Below, piece by piece: positions 20,163-32,828 of a stretch of DNA of 64,000 nucleotides. A program made the translations under genes and the position numbers. This stretch comes from Hippasteria phrygiana (lineage: Eukaryota; Echinodermata; Asteroidea; Valvatida; Goniasteridae): positions 1,054,001-1,118,000 of the forward strand of contig JAZGUH010000375.1 in assembly GCA_037893225.1 (NCBI GenBank), in the 5' to 3' direction. A model generated the notes under the pieces. The model did not search any database. It was not told the origin of the DNA and saw nothing but the letters and a program-made list of their open reading frames with translations. Every line of letters begins with the position of its first letter. Position 1 is the first letter of the stretch.

Positions 20163-22059
20163 GGGCCCAATTTCACGGCGCTGCTAAGCACACGTTTTAT
20201 GCTAATCGAGCCCCCCTCAGCAAAGTTTTCATTTCACGGCGACCGTAAGCAGACGTTTTCTGCTTAAAGGGCTTAGCACACCAAAAGGCACGCTAACCGG
20301 CCTGATTTTGTGCTAAAGGCGCCATCTTGTTTGTCGTACATGTATCGATATACAGAATTACAAACAAAAAGTATGGTTTTGTGACGGTCCCCGGCCCCCA
20401 AGAGTGTACACCATGACAGGGAAAATCCCTTTGAGATGTACTCAGAAACGCAAGTGTGGGCGCGGTACCGATTTCGGCCACAAACAAATATTGTTGTTGA
20501 CTGGAATTGTCTCTGATGCATGCCATCCATCACACAACGGAACTTTATAGCATGGCCCTACCACCACTGCTGCAAGTTTGTCTGGCAATAGTGGTGGGAG
20601 ACACTGTCCCAAGGGTCAGCCCACCCACGGCTTGGGGGGCCATTGATGATCATCCAAGTGCTCGGCAATGAATGAAAACAAAATAAATTCTCCGATCCCC
20701 AAAACAATGAAAGGTTGATGAACCTAAAACAATCAGTATTCTTCAGAGTGGCTAGTAATTATAAGTTTTAAACGAAAGACCTTTTGATTAAAGATGGTTT
20801 CTAATGTTGTTAAGTGTTAACGAACGTTTTTCCTTTGCAAATTCAAAATAGCTGGGAGGGTAGATCGGGTGTGGAAGGCCAAGTTTTAATACTCACAGTA
20901 ACGTCACAGTTTTCTTGACAAGCGTTGCTATAGTGCTGACATTATGCAGGAAGCTTCTATTGCAGAAAATATCATTTAAGTCGAGGAAAGGGGAGATTTG
21001 TACGTATGTGTCCAACTTTTGAGCCGCGACTTTCATTAAAGTGTTCCCGTGAAGACGACTCTCACATATTGACTGCACTTTTATGTTTTTACTTTGTACA
21101 TGCGGCGCGTATACGTACGTACGTGTGCATACACGTGGGTTTAATGCAAAAATTGCGGAACGAACCAATCGATAAATATATACAATGTATCATTTTGAGA
21201 GAAGCTGGCCTACCATTTATAAACAAAAAATGGGAAATTCTTTAGCCGGCGCAAACTATGAAGATGGGTGTTTCATATCAGGGTTCAAATCAGCTGGCCT
21301 AAATGTTTTAATGGTTCAAGTTTATAGCGAAGGTACTCATTAAAAAGAAACAAGGGTTGAATAATACACACGTTAATATACGTCATAAACCGTACATTTT
21401 CAAGAATTTATATTTTTCAACAATAAAACACATTTTTGTGCAATATGTACAAATAGATAATAACTTTAAATATGAAAATAGCTATTATAGCATTTTATGT
21501 GTTTAAAAAAAAAAACGCTCAATATTTTATTTCACCACCCTTTGCGTACGTAAGACGCAAACAAAAAAGTGTCACCAGAGGCCGGATGACGCCATTGGCC
21601 GCCGTTTGTGCAGTTTCAATCCATTGTTAAATTATTGTTTATGTCATGCTTGACTGCACAAACACATTGTAGCGGTTCAATTTGGCTGCCAGAACCGCTG
21701 CAACACCCCGATGTCTCCTGTAAAATACCGTGCCCAAAGGAGTTAACTTGAATTGTGAAAAGCGTTCTTTGAAAAAACAACTACAGATCCATAATATTTA
21801 TTAAATTTCAGGGTTTCCCAAAGTCGAAAAGGGCGAAGACTTTCGCTTTCCTTCCCAGCTTCCGTCATTTTTGCAGACAACGAAAACCGTGCACGCTAGC
21901 AGACGACACATTTATCGGATGCGCGCGCATGTATTTTTGTGCTAAGCATAGCATCCGTGAAAAGTTCACCGTGAAATACGCTAACGCGTAAGCAAATTTT
22001 TCTGCTATGGTTAGCACCAAAATTTGCTTAACGGTAAGCAGCGCCGTGAAATTGGGCCC
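20163..22059. mobile_element. 1.9-kb non-autonomous element with GGGCCCAATTTCACGG ends
   Basis: The terminal inverted repeats GGGCCCAATTTCACGGCGCT extend about 25 bp at both ends. The subterminal zones are rich in GCTAAGCA/TGCTTAGC motifs. No transposase frame exists. A related phrase GGGGCCAATTTCACGG occurs at 23972 and 41883. It contains a nested TTAA-type MITE at 21538-21742. Confidence 0.8.
21538..21742. mobile_element. piggyBac-like MITE, nested
   Basis: The left end CCCTTTGCGTACGTAAGACG and interior GGCCGGATGACGCCATTGGC match the family. The right end is decayed before TTAA at 21743-21746, and the left TTAA is mutated. It is in reverse orientation to the type copy at 15400. Confidence 0.7.
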
Positions 22060-22441
22060 AGGTCTTTACCAGTCAATAATAACCTCGAAGGGTCGTGACC
22101 GCTGTTAATGGACTTCGGCTCGGTCCATAACAGTGGTCACGCCCCACCTCGGCTATTATTGACGTGGTAAAGACAGGGTCATCACACTTTTATCCCCTTA
22201 TTTAACATGTTCGGGTTGTGCGACCACCTTCCGCTTTCATACGTGCGCGTTAGTTATCCCGAATGACCTGTGACCAATGTCATTGTGCACATGCGCAGTT
22301 GAAATACCGAACTAGCTTATTCTTAGTTATTCGCCCAAAATTGTGGCCTGTCGATGCATGTGTATGTGCATTTGTCATTAATTTCTTGGTTGTATCTATA
22401 TCTGTTTATTTAATGGTGTATTTTTTGATCATTTTTATTTA

Positions 22442-22475
<34 letters not shown>

Positions 22476-22540
22476 CATCCTATGGCATGCATGAGGACGT
22501 GACGTTACATTGACGAATCCTAATTATTGTGTTTTTGTAG

Positions 22541-22645
22541 GCCATAGAGTTGAGCATTGCCACTCGGCATCAGACCCGTTTCTCTGAGCAAGCTAAGGAG
22601 GCCTTCATGAGATACACACAGGGGAGAGTCCTGACTGCCAAAGTG
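22541..22645 (+). CDS. Tudor gene exon 10, copy A
   Basis: A 35-codon exon, phase 0 at both ends, with acceptor TTTTTGTAG and donor AAAGTG|GTAAGC. The translation starts AIELSIATRHQTRFSEQAKE and continues into RVLTAKV, the helix-strand segment that follows a Tudor core. A near-identical copy with the same splice sites lies at 40643-40747. Only three bases differ, giving Q to H and K to R. No next exon (expected to resemble exon 2) was found between the copies or after the second. Confidence 0.85.
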
Positions 22646-24722
22646 GTAAGCTTTCTCCAAAATCTCTCTCACTCGCTCTAAATATCGTATTTTGCTAACA
22701 TTGTACCTTGTCCCTTGTACCTAGGCGTCGACCATCCACTGCAGGATGTAGCCGTCTGTCAAACTCCCCTGGTTACCCTTTCTATTGCCATCCTTGTTCA
22801 GTTCCGCCCCCCCCCCCAAAAAAAAATAAATAAAAACACTTTGTATGTCATCCCTAGTCTGCTTCTGGATCGTTTTCCTCTTCTGAGTAATGCCGTGACA
22901 AATCGGAAGTCAAAATTTCTCAAGTCAATTTTTTCAACGAACTTTCGAAGTTCATGAAGCCACACAATACCACTTTTGTCGTAGACATCATGCCACGATT
23001 TGTGTACAAATCATGTGCACAGTCTTCTCGACTGGGGCTTGGCAAGGCACAAGCAATGTGTATGTTTATTAGCACGGTTTCCATCTTTGCTCCGGTATTT
23101 GGTAGCAGTAAAGACGGGAACCAGTCTACTGTGTGTGCTCGATGGAAGGTTTATGGAGTTGCATCACGTAGGGAGAATTTAAAAATACAATTTTTATAAT
23201 TTACAAATGTGTTCTCTCCTTATTTCCATTTCAAATACTCTAAAATGTATTGTGATTAAATATATACAAACTTTATTTAATCGTGTTGAACGCTACATGA
23301 AACATTTGCCAAGCGTTTTTGGCGTGTAAGAATTCTTGCTACATCTCAATTCTACATGTGTATCAATGAAAGACGACAGTAGTCGTTTTTCAGCTTTTTA
23401 AAGAGGATGTTTCTTTGGCAGTGTTGTGCCAAAACGTAACTCCCCTCCCCTTTTGGTTTTGTTTCGGATATTCGGTTTCAAAATTCCAAACCGGATTGCA
23501 AAACCGGATAACTGAAAATTCAGATTTGAGTCACAGCACTACTTCTGAGTCACCGTTCTGTGGTTCTCATGGGCCTTCTGTCGTCGGCCATTCTGGCTAC
23601 ATGTCCTGCCCATGTCCATTTCATTGTGTTGACATATTGGGTCATGTCTTTACAGTTTAATCTCTAATTTGCTGGGCATCCGGTGAGTGTAATTTCCAGC
23701 ATCTCTGTCCATTGATGTGTGTGTTGTCAACAGTTTATTTCCTTGGTAATTGACCAGGTTTGGCATTCATATGTAATTGTCGGGAAGGAGTCACTGATAT
23801 CTACCGAAATGAATATCCACTGATAATTTTAATTATGATAAAATCAATACATATGTACATGCAAGAACACATTCAATAAAGAACAGTAACGCACGTGATA
23901 TACATGTAAACTAACTCTTATTAATTATTAATTAACCATCTCCAACAAACTGACAAATACGATCAAATCAGGGGGCCAATTTCACGGATCTGTTAAAATA
24001 AACACATAAGGCCAAGTGAAAAAAAACATGTTTAGTGTCCGGATTTTTATTTTAAAGGGAGGAGGAGGGGCTTTCTATTTTTTATTTTCAAGATGGCTGC
24101 CATACTTTAAAAAAATTCTGACAGCCGTAGGTTTTTCAACTAAAGGAAGAGAAATGGTGGACAAGAGAATTGAACATGTTTACAGTGGTTTTAATAGTTT
24201 TAGTAAGCTGGTATTCTATTTTCCGTTGGACCGGTTGAAACTTTTTTTTTTTTTTTCACTTCATTTGTAACACTGGTAAAATTCTTTTTAAAAATCCAGG
24301 CAGCCCCCAAAAAGGAAGCGGGCGGGAACGCTAAACATGTTTTTTTTTATGTCTAAGCCAAACGGAAATTACAAATAATGACCGCACACTGCATATGCAG
24401 TAGGCCGCTTTTAGATGATCATGGCTCAATTTTGTGCAATATTGTATATAAAACCATATTGGAATTACATTATTCACTTTTTCAAGCAATTTGTCAATAA
24501 TAAAGCCAACAAAATTTACAGATCAGTTAGGCCTTTTTTTTTTTAATAACTTGGATTACGGATCCGCCGCCGAGAAAAATCGGATTTTGGAAAAGGCGTG
24601 CTGTGTTGCGGGCCGTTTTATGAATATTTAACAGGTCAATCGCCATGACCATTCATAATTATTGAAATTAGATACCCCTGCCCATATAAGGGAATTTATA
24701 TGCCTATATCAGAAAAGTCACA

Positions 24723-25100
24723 CAATGCCGCTCAAAAGTGAGATCAACGATCACCAAAAGCCTGGCATGGGGGGAGGGAATTTCCAACCGCGAGATTGCC
24801 CGGAGGCTTGGGATTTTGAAGGGTACCATGAGGTACAATTTCTATAATTTCTATTTCGTAATAATTCTATGGAAAACAAGACAAGATCTGGTCGTCCAAG
24901 GAAGACCACAGAGAAAGCTGACCGCCACCTCGTGCCAAAACTTCCCACGAAACTGCCCCCGGCCGGAGCTAGCCGTTGTTACTCGTCGTGACCTTGCAGA
25001 GCTGTGAGTGTTGCATGCAATGCATCACTCGACCGTATCCAGGAGAGACAAGCCCCGTCTCACTGCCGACCACGAGGCCTGGTGATTGGCTTGGGATTGG
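24723..25100 (+). pseudogene. Tc1/mariner transposase N-terminal relic (copy A)
   Basis: Translations in shifting frames show SNREIARRLGI (helix-turn-helix), SGRPRKTTEKADRHL, VTRRDLAEL and RLTADHEAW. These are all in the order of the N-terminal DNA-binding half of Tc1-like transposases. Frameshifts and stops separate them. The same relic is in copy B at 42588-42990, so it predates the duplication. Confidence 0.8.
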
Positions 25101-25329
25101 GCTGAATCCGCGTCGCGCGCGCACTGGAGAATGTTTTTTTTTTCAATTTCGCATTCCACGGGCGCCGCCGTTTTGTATTACAGGGCACTGCCATGTTTTG
25201 GGTTTTTTTGGGGTTTTTTTTTCCCGCTCGCCGCCCGACCCGGAGACATAACAAATCCCCAATCCAAGTTATTAAAAAAAAACAGCCTAAACCTGAAGCA
25301 ACGTGTGAACTGTTAATTTTTACTATTTG

Positions 25330-25660
25330 AGACACATGTTTTCTTTTAATGGGGGGGGGGGGGGGGGGGGGGTGGTGTGGGCTGGGGGCGGGCTGGGGGG
25401 GGGGGGGGGGCTAGCTCCTTATTCTAAATTTGAAACGTATTACTGATCAGGAGCTATTTGTGTGTGTGTGTGTGTGTGAGTATGTATATACCGGCAATCG
25501 TGGACCTAGGACAAATGAATTTGGGCATAGACAAAGGGTCTACATTTGACCTAACGTCCACGATTGAAAATCGTGTACAAAACATATGGGAGGCCTTCCG
25601 AAAAAGTTGAAGTATAAACAAAAGAGGGACAATAGGAGGTCCACGATTGCCGGTGTTTAC
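25330..25660. repeat. G-run, TG microsatellite and small foldback
   Basis: Poly-G blocks lie at 25351-25371 and 25395-25410. A (TG)n run is at about 25460. An inverted pair CCGGCAATCGTGGACCT (25491) and AGGTCCACGATTGCCGG (25636) forms a foldback of about 160 bp. The copy B counterpart is at 43295-43545. Confidence 0.75.
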
Positions 25661-26739
25661 ACACTTGGGTGTGTGTGTGGAATGTCTTATTTGAAAACCC
25701 ATAACTTTGCAATTTCATTTGGAGATTTCTTTTGGGGTGTCACGCCCAAAACGCATGGACATAAAGTTAACCGCTTTAAAAACACGTCTACGGCAATTAT
25801 TAGTTACAGCTTTTACACATTTGTTACAAGTTTTATAAATGAACAATTTCACTATGCAAATTAAAACAACTACAAGCACAATGTATAAATTTCAAATTTC
25901 ACATTGTTACATTTGTACAAGTTATACAGTTGTGGCTTCCCAAGACAATAGCGAGGTTTCATTAGAGAAACAACTATGTTTAGTTCCCGTGACGTCATCA
26001 GTTTTTGCGCTTGTAATGTTAGACGTTTTCCTCACTCATTCTAAATGTTATCACCTTGTTTACACGGATAGCGGTCACAATACATGCAAGTAACAAACGG
26101 ATAAAACCAACGAACATTGTTTACCAATTTTCGCTGTGTACCGTTTAGAGCTAGTCTTTGGCGTATGCACTAACCATGCGCTAACGAAACCTCTCTAGTG
26201 TTGGTGAAGATACTTAGATGCACACATAAGCCCGTTTCACACGACCGTTAGAAACACGGGTCACGTCTACAGCAATTATTACAGTTACAACTTCTACACA
26301 TTTGTTACAAGTTTGATAAATGAATAATTTCACTATGCAAGTTAAAACGACTACAAGGACAATGTATAAATTTCAAATTTCACATAGTTACACACATACA
26401 TTTGCACAGTGATAAATTTGATGCTTCCCAAGACAGTGTTGGGGAAGATAGTTAGATGCACACATAAGCCCGTTTCACATGACCGTTAGAAACACGGGTC
26501 CCCTGTGATGAAATCGCATCGATGTCACAAACGCACGGATTCCATGTCGTGTGAAAGTGTATCCCTGTCACCAAATCGCATGGGTTCCATGCGGTTCGCG
26601 ACAGGGATCGAGACCTCCTCCAAAATTTCACATCGATGCAAAATCCGTGCGACGATCACCGAGATTGGTCGTTTGAATGTATCGATGCAATATTCGCAAG
26701 GATACAGTGCAGTGAAATTGCCTTTATGTATGCGCAGTT

Positions 26740-28812
26740 TAGGCCTGTTCCGGGTATCCGGGTATCCGGGTACCCGGATACCCGAATGCCCGAATGCCGG
26801 CGTCAATACCCGGTTCCATTTTTCCGGTTCGGGTACCCGAAACTTACGGTGAAAAATTCAATGTAAGGTTTCATACCAAAAATAAATAAATAAATACAGA
26901 GAATTCGATCTATTTCAAACTCTGTTCCGACTCGAAAGACCCGAACTGTCCGGCGGTGTTTTGAAAACAATGCGTCAACAAAAATGCAGTGAATGGAAAG
27001 TATCAATAATGTGGTCGGCCAACGCTGTTTGTATCTTATCTATAGCTATCTTGTTGCTTATTATAGTCTGTCAATGGAAGTGAACTGCGGTTTACGCTGG
27101 GGCTAAACTAGCTCCGCGGTATGATCAAAGAGCGGGCGGGAGTAATATTGATCTTGAGAGAGTGAACGTTGCTCAGACACTGGGGCAGCGGGAATGGGAA
27201 GCGCTCTCCGTATTAGGCCTACGGGTATACGTTAAAACAAAAACAATAAAAGGCTTTGCTTGGAGGAGGCTTTGCTTGGAGTATTAAATTTGTTTTATGG
27301 TGTGTGATTATTTTGGTGTCCGACTACATGTACATGTACATGTACATGTACATGTGCCCTGTCAACTCGTACCCGAGTCAACTCGTACCCGAGTCAACTC
27401 GTACCCAGGTTAACTCGTACCCAGGCATGCCAGGTTAACTCGTACTCTGTGGATGATTTAATATTTAACCCCTTGCGTACGGAAGACGCCAAAATGGCGC
27501 AAAAAACAGTACCACCAGGCCGGATGACGCCATTTGCCGCTATTTGTGCAATTTCAATCCATTGTTGGATTATTGTGTATGTTACGCTTGACTGCACAAG
27601 CAAAGGCCGGCGCGACACCCCGGCGCCTCCTGTAAATAACCGTACTCGAGGTCTTTTTAAATATCTGAACCTTCTAAACGATATTTTTATAGAGACTGGA
27701 CGACAGGTAATGACTGCAGATGTGAAAACGTCTTCATTATGGAGAATGTCTTGTATAATAGGTCAAATTTAACATAATTAATGTTCAACTTCAAAGGTCC
27801 TGGTGTCCCTGAAATAATTGAAATCAGTAATAAACACAAAGCCAAGATCGTAACTTTGCCTTAATAAGGCGGTTACACTACATGACCCCCCATTTTTGTT
27901 CTTGTGCTGGATATTTTTCGCCGTCCCTGCGACAGAAGAACCGCCCCAGTATAAAATCGCTTTGGACAAGGCTTTACCTCTTTTTTTACCAAGAAGATAG
28001 TGGCACGCTCCGTGCAGTCGCCCAATCACAGGCTATTACGAACGTTGTGATATCTGGCCGGCGCCGAACAACCAATAAGTCCATATGAAGAGCCATAGTA
28101 GACCAATCACGCAGTTCAGTGAGTCCACCTCGCACACGTGCCGTCCAATCAGCACACGGCACTCGCTCCCCGGCCCCTGTGTGCAGTGCACGTGCGGCAT
28201 GCAGTGCATGCATAGACTGGTTGCCGCATTTCCATCATGCCTTCTTTGGCACTTAGTGGGCGGCGCGGCGGGAACCAGTACAGCATTGCTGCATTGAGCA
28301 TGACACGCGTGTTTTCATCACGGTGATAGGAAATCACGCACCGAAAGGAACTTGTAATCGCGAAGGGAACTTGTAAAAACAACGGAGGTTTCTTTAAAAA
28401 AAATAGTGAATGTAAGTAGGCAAACAAATTACAAGCGTTTTTGACGGAAATATGTAATTGAGAGGCGTTTTGTGAAGACGGAAAATACAACAGGATTATT
28501 TTTTTTATTGATTTTTGAATGTTTTTTGTTTACTTGCCGATACAAATTTTAGGGTCGCAGCCGTAAAATTAGAACGGGTAACCGGAAGCAAAACTATTTT
28601 TGCGGGGGCCTTTTAGCGGCTGCACGGTGCACACAAGGACATTACAAACCTTGCTCTATGATTAGACAGTGTTTGTTTGTTTGTTGTTGTTGTTGTTGTT
28701 GTTGGTTTTTTTTTTTTTTTTTTTTTACGGTCCACTTCCGGGTACCCGAGAACCGAACCAGTGTGGCGTTCGGGTACCCGGATCCAAAATTACCCGTGAA
28801 CGCACAGCCCTA
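26740..28812. mobile_element. 2.07-kb hAT-type element unique to copy A
   Basis: The 8-bp target GCGCAGTT is duplicated at 26732-26739 and 28813-28820 and present once in copy B (44623-44630). The ends are TAGGCCTGTTCCGGGTA and GAACGCACAGCCCTA. Subterminal zones are packed with GGGTACCCG/CGGGTACCCG. The interior holds short tandem repeats (ACATGT at 27325-27353; CAACTCGTACCCGAGT at 27360-27440), a nested TTAA MITE and a poly-T tract. No transposase was found, so it is non-autonomous. Confidence 0.92.
27479..27656. mobile_element. piggyBac-like MITE nested in the hAT-type element
   Basis: TTAA at 27475-27478 is followed by CCCCTTGCGTACGGAAGACG. The interior GGCCGGATGACGCCATTTGC and AATCCATTGTTGGATTATTG match the family. 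The right terminus is decayed (CCGTACTCGAGGTC) next to TTAA at 27657-27660. Confidence 0.8.
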
Positions 28813-30590
28813 GCGCAGTTTGCTGTTGGTCTACACTACAATTTAACATAGCTTTTGTAAACATACATTTCTTCAGTGCTTGCTGTTTTGTGTAGGAGAC
28901 GGGCAAGTACATTTACATCCTCTTTGTATAAATTGACGTTAAAACATGAAAACTACAGACGTGATGTTTTCTAGGTCACAGTACCATAATTTTACGTTTA
29001 AAATACAGTGATTGTTTTTTTATGGAATTTTGTACAGTGCGGGAAAATCACTGGTACCTTATAAATTTTATCGTTCATAGAATATCGCAGTACCAGCGCT
29101 ATACACGTGTAGCCTCTGACCCATGCATGCAAACGAGAGATGTTTGCTACCGGACTGTGTTGTATTGTGAGAAAACCTGTGATGAAATCGCATGGCATCC
29201 TTGGGTGTTAGACACCCGGCGCCAATCATCGCAGATGTGTGTTTCCAACGCTCGTGTGAAACGGGCTATAGACAATATAAAGCCAGTTCGGTATTTCAAC
29301 TGCGCATGTGCACAATGACATAGGTCACAGGTCCTTCGGGATATTAAACTAATGCGACCATGTGAATGCACAAGGTGGACGCACAATGCGAATGTGTTAA
29401 ATTCAATCAGAATGGTTGTTGGCGTAACATCGCGTGACATTACATCAGCAATGTTATCCCAAATAACCTTTGACCTGGACTACTTCAAGATACCGAACTG
29501 GCTTATTTTGTGTTAACCCTGTTAAGACCAAAATATGTATGCGACCAGGGTTGTAATGCTTACTACGCTTCATGACGTTTTAAGTTTTTACATACTTTTT
29601 TACATAATTTAAGTGACACATTCAGCAAAATGTTTGTAAATAACAATTATACTAAAAAACAATGAGCACTAAAGTCTATTCAATATTACAACACCTCACC
29701 CACAGATTCTGTGTCTCGATTGGCAGAGAGCGAGTCACATGACATTTGCTATTTTTCCTATCTTCCCGTACAAGGCCAAAAGTACTAACGCGAATTCTTA
29801 ATTCTGCATAATTACATTGTCAGCTAGCTGCTCAAAAATAATAGGGTGGGTCAGATCAATCAATATTTTTTTAATGTATTTATCTTAATACGGCCTGTTC
29901 TTCCCCTTTTTTTTCTGTGTATTTAATTCTCCAATTATATACAGCATTCTTGTTATTGTATCTTATTGTTTGTTTTTTTTTACATCATCCTCATATTGCG
30001 TAAATTGACAGCTAGCAACTCATAATTAGGGTGCCCCCAGATCAAGATCAATATTTGTTTACGTATTCATTTATATACGATCTGTTTTTTTCTTTAAACT
30101 AACCCAGTTTTTTTTATCTGTGTACTTAATTTCCCAATTATTTTGTCATTTGGATTTTTGTGTGTTTTTTTTTTTTTTTTTTTTTTTTTTTCCTTGCTTT
30201 TTTTGGAATTTTTCTTTTTTTATATCTAAACAAATTAGCACTAAAGTCTATCCAATAATATAATTGTTAAGAATGAACAAAGAAAATTGCAAAAATCAAG
30301 ATTCCAGTATACCGTACTAGCGCTCTACCGACTATATGCATCTCAAAATTTCTCACTATCTTTGCATTTATAATAATTAATATACAATATTTAGAATAAA
30401 TCACATGTAGATTATCAGTGAAATTAATATAAAACAGTGTAATACCAACTAAGAATTTTGAAATTTTATTATAATATAATATATGCCAGATTATGGACCT
30501 ACATGTACAAAGAAATGGCATCACTTTGTTTGACAAATTCGGACACATGCAGAAAGATTACCACATCGTAGTGTATGGTTTCTCATTTGC

Positions 30591-30690
30591 CTTTGAGAAA
30601 GAACTTTCTTAAGTTTGAAACGTCAGGTCAGCTAATTTTTTGATTTGTATATTTCAGGTCCATTCAGTCAGTCAGCAGTTTGCAACAATT
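30591..30690. repeat. GAAACGT module
   Basis: It contains GAGAAAGAACTTTCTTAAG and GAAACGTCAGG, ending CCATTCAGTCAGTCAGCAG. Same as 370-480 and 50327-50420. It probably belongs to a retroelement 3' end, but the family is unknown. Confidence 0.6.
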
Positions 30691-31050
30691 TATTTTCATT
30701 AAAATGTACATTTGAGCATCATTTTTACTTCGTATTTGTGTCCCAAAGGAAACCATTGTTTTCTTATGAGTTTGAAAAAAGTGTAGTCTTGATGGTTGTT
30801 CCAAAAACGGGTAAAAACTGATCTGCTGAAATGCATGGTGTGATACATTGTATCACAGCACACCTGGCTGCATGAACACAAAGAGATTAACATGGTGTAA
30901 TGCCATTTCTTTGTAGGTCCATTCAAACATTTGACTGATCTTTCCCCCCTTAGTCTGGGGAGTAGATGGGGAGGAGATTGTACTGAACACTGTTAAACAT
31001 ATACCTTTTCTAAATATCTGTACCAACATGTACATGTACGTATATAAAAG

Positions 31051-31451
31051 TAGGGCTGTCCCGAATATAGTATACCGAATATTGGAATATTCAATCGTCA
31101 ACTGAATATTCGAATACCATTTTGCCGGTTCGAATATTCGAAAAGATGTATGCACGTACAGATACGACTCTGATGCTATTCTAATAGAAAAGTTTTGGCG
31201 CTGAGCACTGTCAAATGCCGCATTTTTGTCAATCGCAACTTTTTGTGGACAGAGGTTCCTGTCCGTAAAATCCTCGATACAACAGATCCAATATCGATCG
31301 CCAAACGTAAAACACCAGTATGCTTTTAAGTAAGAAAAAAATTTTACCGGCGCGGCATGCAGTGAAAAACCTGATCAGCGAGTATCGAATATTCAAATAT
31401 TCAGTCAAACCCAGTTTCGAATACTAAATTATTCGAAGATGAACAGCCCTA
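31051..31451. mobile_element. hAT-like MITE, AGGGCTGTTC family (copy A)
   Basis: Ends TAGGGCTGTCCCGAATAT and GATGAACAGCCCTA. Flanks TATAAAAG and GTATAAAG are an imperfect 8-bp duplication. The counterpart at 50798-51197 in copy B shows that insertion preceded the duplication. Confidence 0.88.
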
Positions 31452-31456
31452 GTATA

Positions 31457-31638
31457 AAGTAAAGAGGGTTTGCGGTATCACCATGTGAAATTGATCTCTT
31501 TTAAGTTTGTCATCACCAGACCGAACAGGGCATGCTGTTTGAAACATCGAGTTATTAAAAACAAACCAGTTCTTCTCAGAACCAGACAATTCGAAAGAGA
31601 TAAATTTCACATGGTGATATCGCAAACCCTCTTTACTT
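31457..31638. mobile_element. Foldback MITE, GTAAAGAGGGTTTGCGG ends
   Basis: AAAGTAAAGAGGGTTTGCGG at the left and its complement at 31615-31638 form an inverted repeat of about 42 bp, including CACCATGTGAAATT. Copy B (51205-51440) has an enlarged version with an extra internal inverted pair around GAACAGAGCATGCTG. Confidence 0.8.
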
Positions 31639-32039
31639 TGTTCATATCCACCATGCAAACCTTCAAGTCCCATTGAGACCTGATCATAATGTATGAATTT
31701 ACTCATTCCAGTCTCTCCACCACCTCAAAAACTACTTGATTGAAACTCCACTAGAGAACCAAAATGCTCCTCTCAAAAAAACCTCCCTAAAATCCCTCTA
31801 AAAAAAACTCAGGTTTTTCTGAGAGAAATTTTGTAGAAAATTCAAAAACTCTAAAAAGAACTTTTCAAAATTTGTTTTGTTAATGGCTAAACTTATACAT
31901 CAGAAATATAATTATCTATATTTAAACCCATTAATATTGTGTACAAGCAATGCAAACGTCTGCAACTTTAGTCAAATTTTTCACAGAGAATTTGTGAACA
32001 TGTACCACGCTTGCATTTAAAAATGTATATACACTCCAC

Positions 32040-32828
32040 CAGGGTTGTAGCTGCTCTGGCCGGTGCTAGTTTGCATTCCAAATCACTGGCTGGCACTTGG
32101 GGTAAAAATTAAGCTTGCCGGCCGGCACAAATTTTGCTGCATTACAAAGCGATTTTGAAGTTTTGACAGAGAAAATAAGCTTAGAAAATTCACTGAAGCA
32201 ATGGTATTGTCTCGCTTTCCTTCATTTTTATTTAAATTGTACTTTTCTATTCAAAAATTGTCATTTTGTTTCGATTTTATATCTATCTTATCTACATGTA
32301 TCTGCTGTATACATAATAAACGTAACAACTTTTTAAAAGTTGTAGCGTGGCCACTCATCAAATTTGAAATTTCCAAGATTCATATAGTAAAATTCCCAAG
32401 AATTCCCAAGACAATAGAAAACACTGTACAAATGCATTTAACATAGCGCTGGAATAAGCACTTAGCGCATGTGCAATCCAAACTTTTAAAACCAAAATTT
32501 GCAAGATCTTGGGAAAAATCCCAAGGAGTGGCCACACAGGTAACAAGGTGTGTTATATAACTTTGTGTCCATATCGTCCCGCATGCCGCAATGCACCACA
32601 CGTTGCGCGCTCGTAGGTTTTCCGATGCTTCTTAAATCGGGTTCCCATACCAAAAGATTCTGACTATTTCTAGGGCGTCGGGGAGGGAACCAGACTATCC
32701 GATATACATGTACTACAACTCGGTTGGCCCACGAGTGCACGCTGCTCATTCTTGCAGCTGCTACAACACCGGCTCAACCATCCAGCCCGAAAACAGCCGG
32801 CACTAAAAAAAATCTAGCTACAACCCTG
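32040..32828. mobile_element. hAT-like element, CAGGGTTGTAGCT ends (copy A)
   Basis: Ends CAGGGTTGTAGCTGC and CTAGCTACAACCCTG. Flanking 8-mers are CACTCCAC and CACTCGGC. The copy B counterpart is 51839-52563 with flanks CACTCCAC and CACTCTAC. The array units at 57060-57075 and 61520-61535 have the uninterrupted site. It is non-coding. Confidence 0.85.

Larger units (their letters stand above)
20139..22199. mobile_element. Foldback element interrupted by a 1.9-kb element
   Basis: The outer arms GGGGATAAAAATGTGATGAC (20141) and GTCATCACACTTTTATCCCC (22179-22198) are inverted. The hairpin at 22062-22174 pairs GTCTTTACCAGTCAATAATA with its complement. The expected left arm is split by the element at 20163-22059. 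It is non-coding. Confidence 0.65.
684..22645 (+). other. Multi-Tudor-domain gene, ten exons, partial at both ends
   Basis: Ten plus-strand segments bounded by AG...GT sites join with matching phases (0,1,0,0,2,1,2,0,0,0) into one open frame of 623 codons. The order is: C-terminal part of an extended Tudor domain (exons 1-2), charged linker (exons 3-6), then a staphylococcal-nuclease-like flank (exon 7), a Tudor core (exons 8-9) and the following helix segment (exon 10). By family knowledge, multi-Tudor proteins of the TDRD1/RNF17/TDRD6/TDRD7 kind are germline nuage scaffolds that bind dimethyl-arginine tails of PIWI proteins in the piRNA pathway. The exact orthologue cannot be named from this fragment. 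The upstream Tudor core must lie left of the window. No exon completing the second domain was found to the right, so the 3' end lies beyond the window or is lost. Confidence 0.85.

Noticed and set aside
22263..22502. Small plus-strand frame with poly-Tyr
   Set aside because: The tyrosine run is an (ATT)n microsatellite, and the start part is a dispersed repeat also found reversed at 29280-29345.
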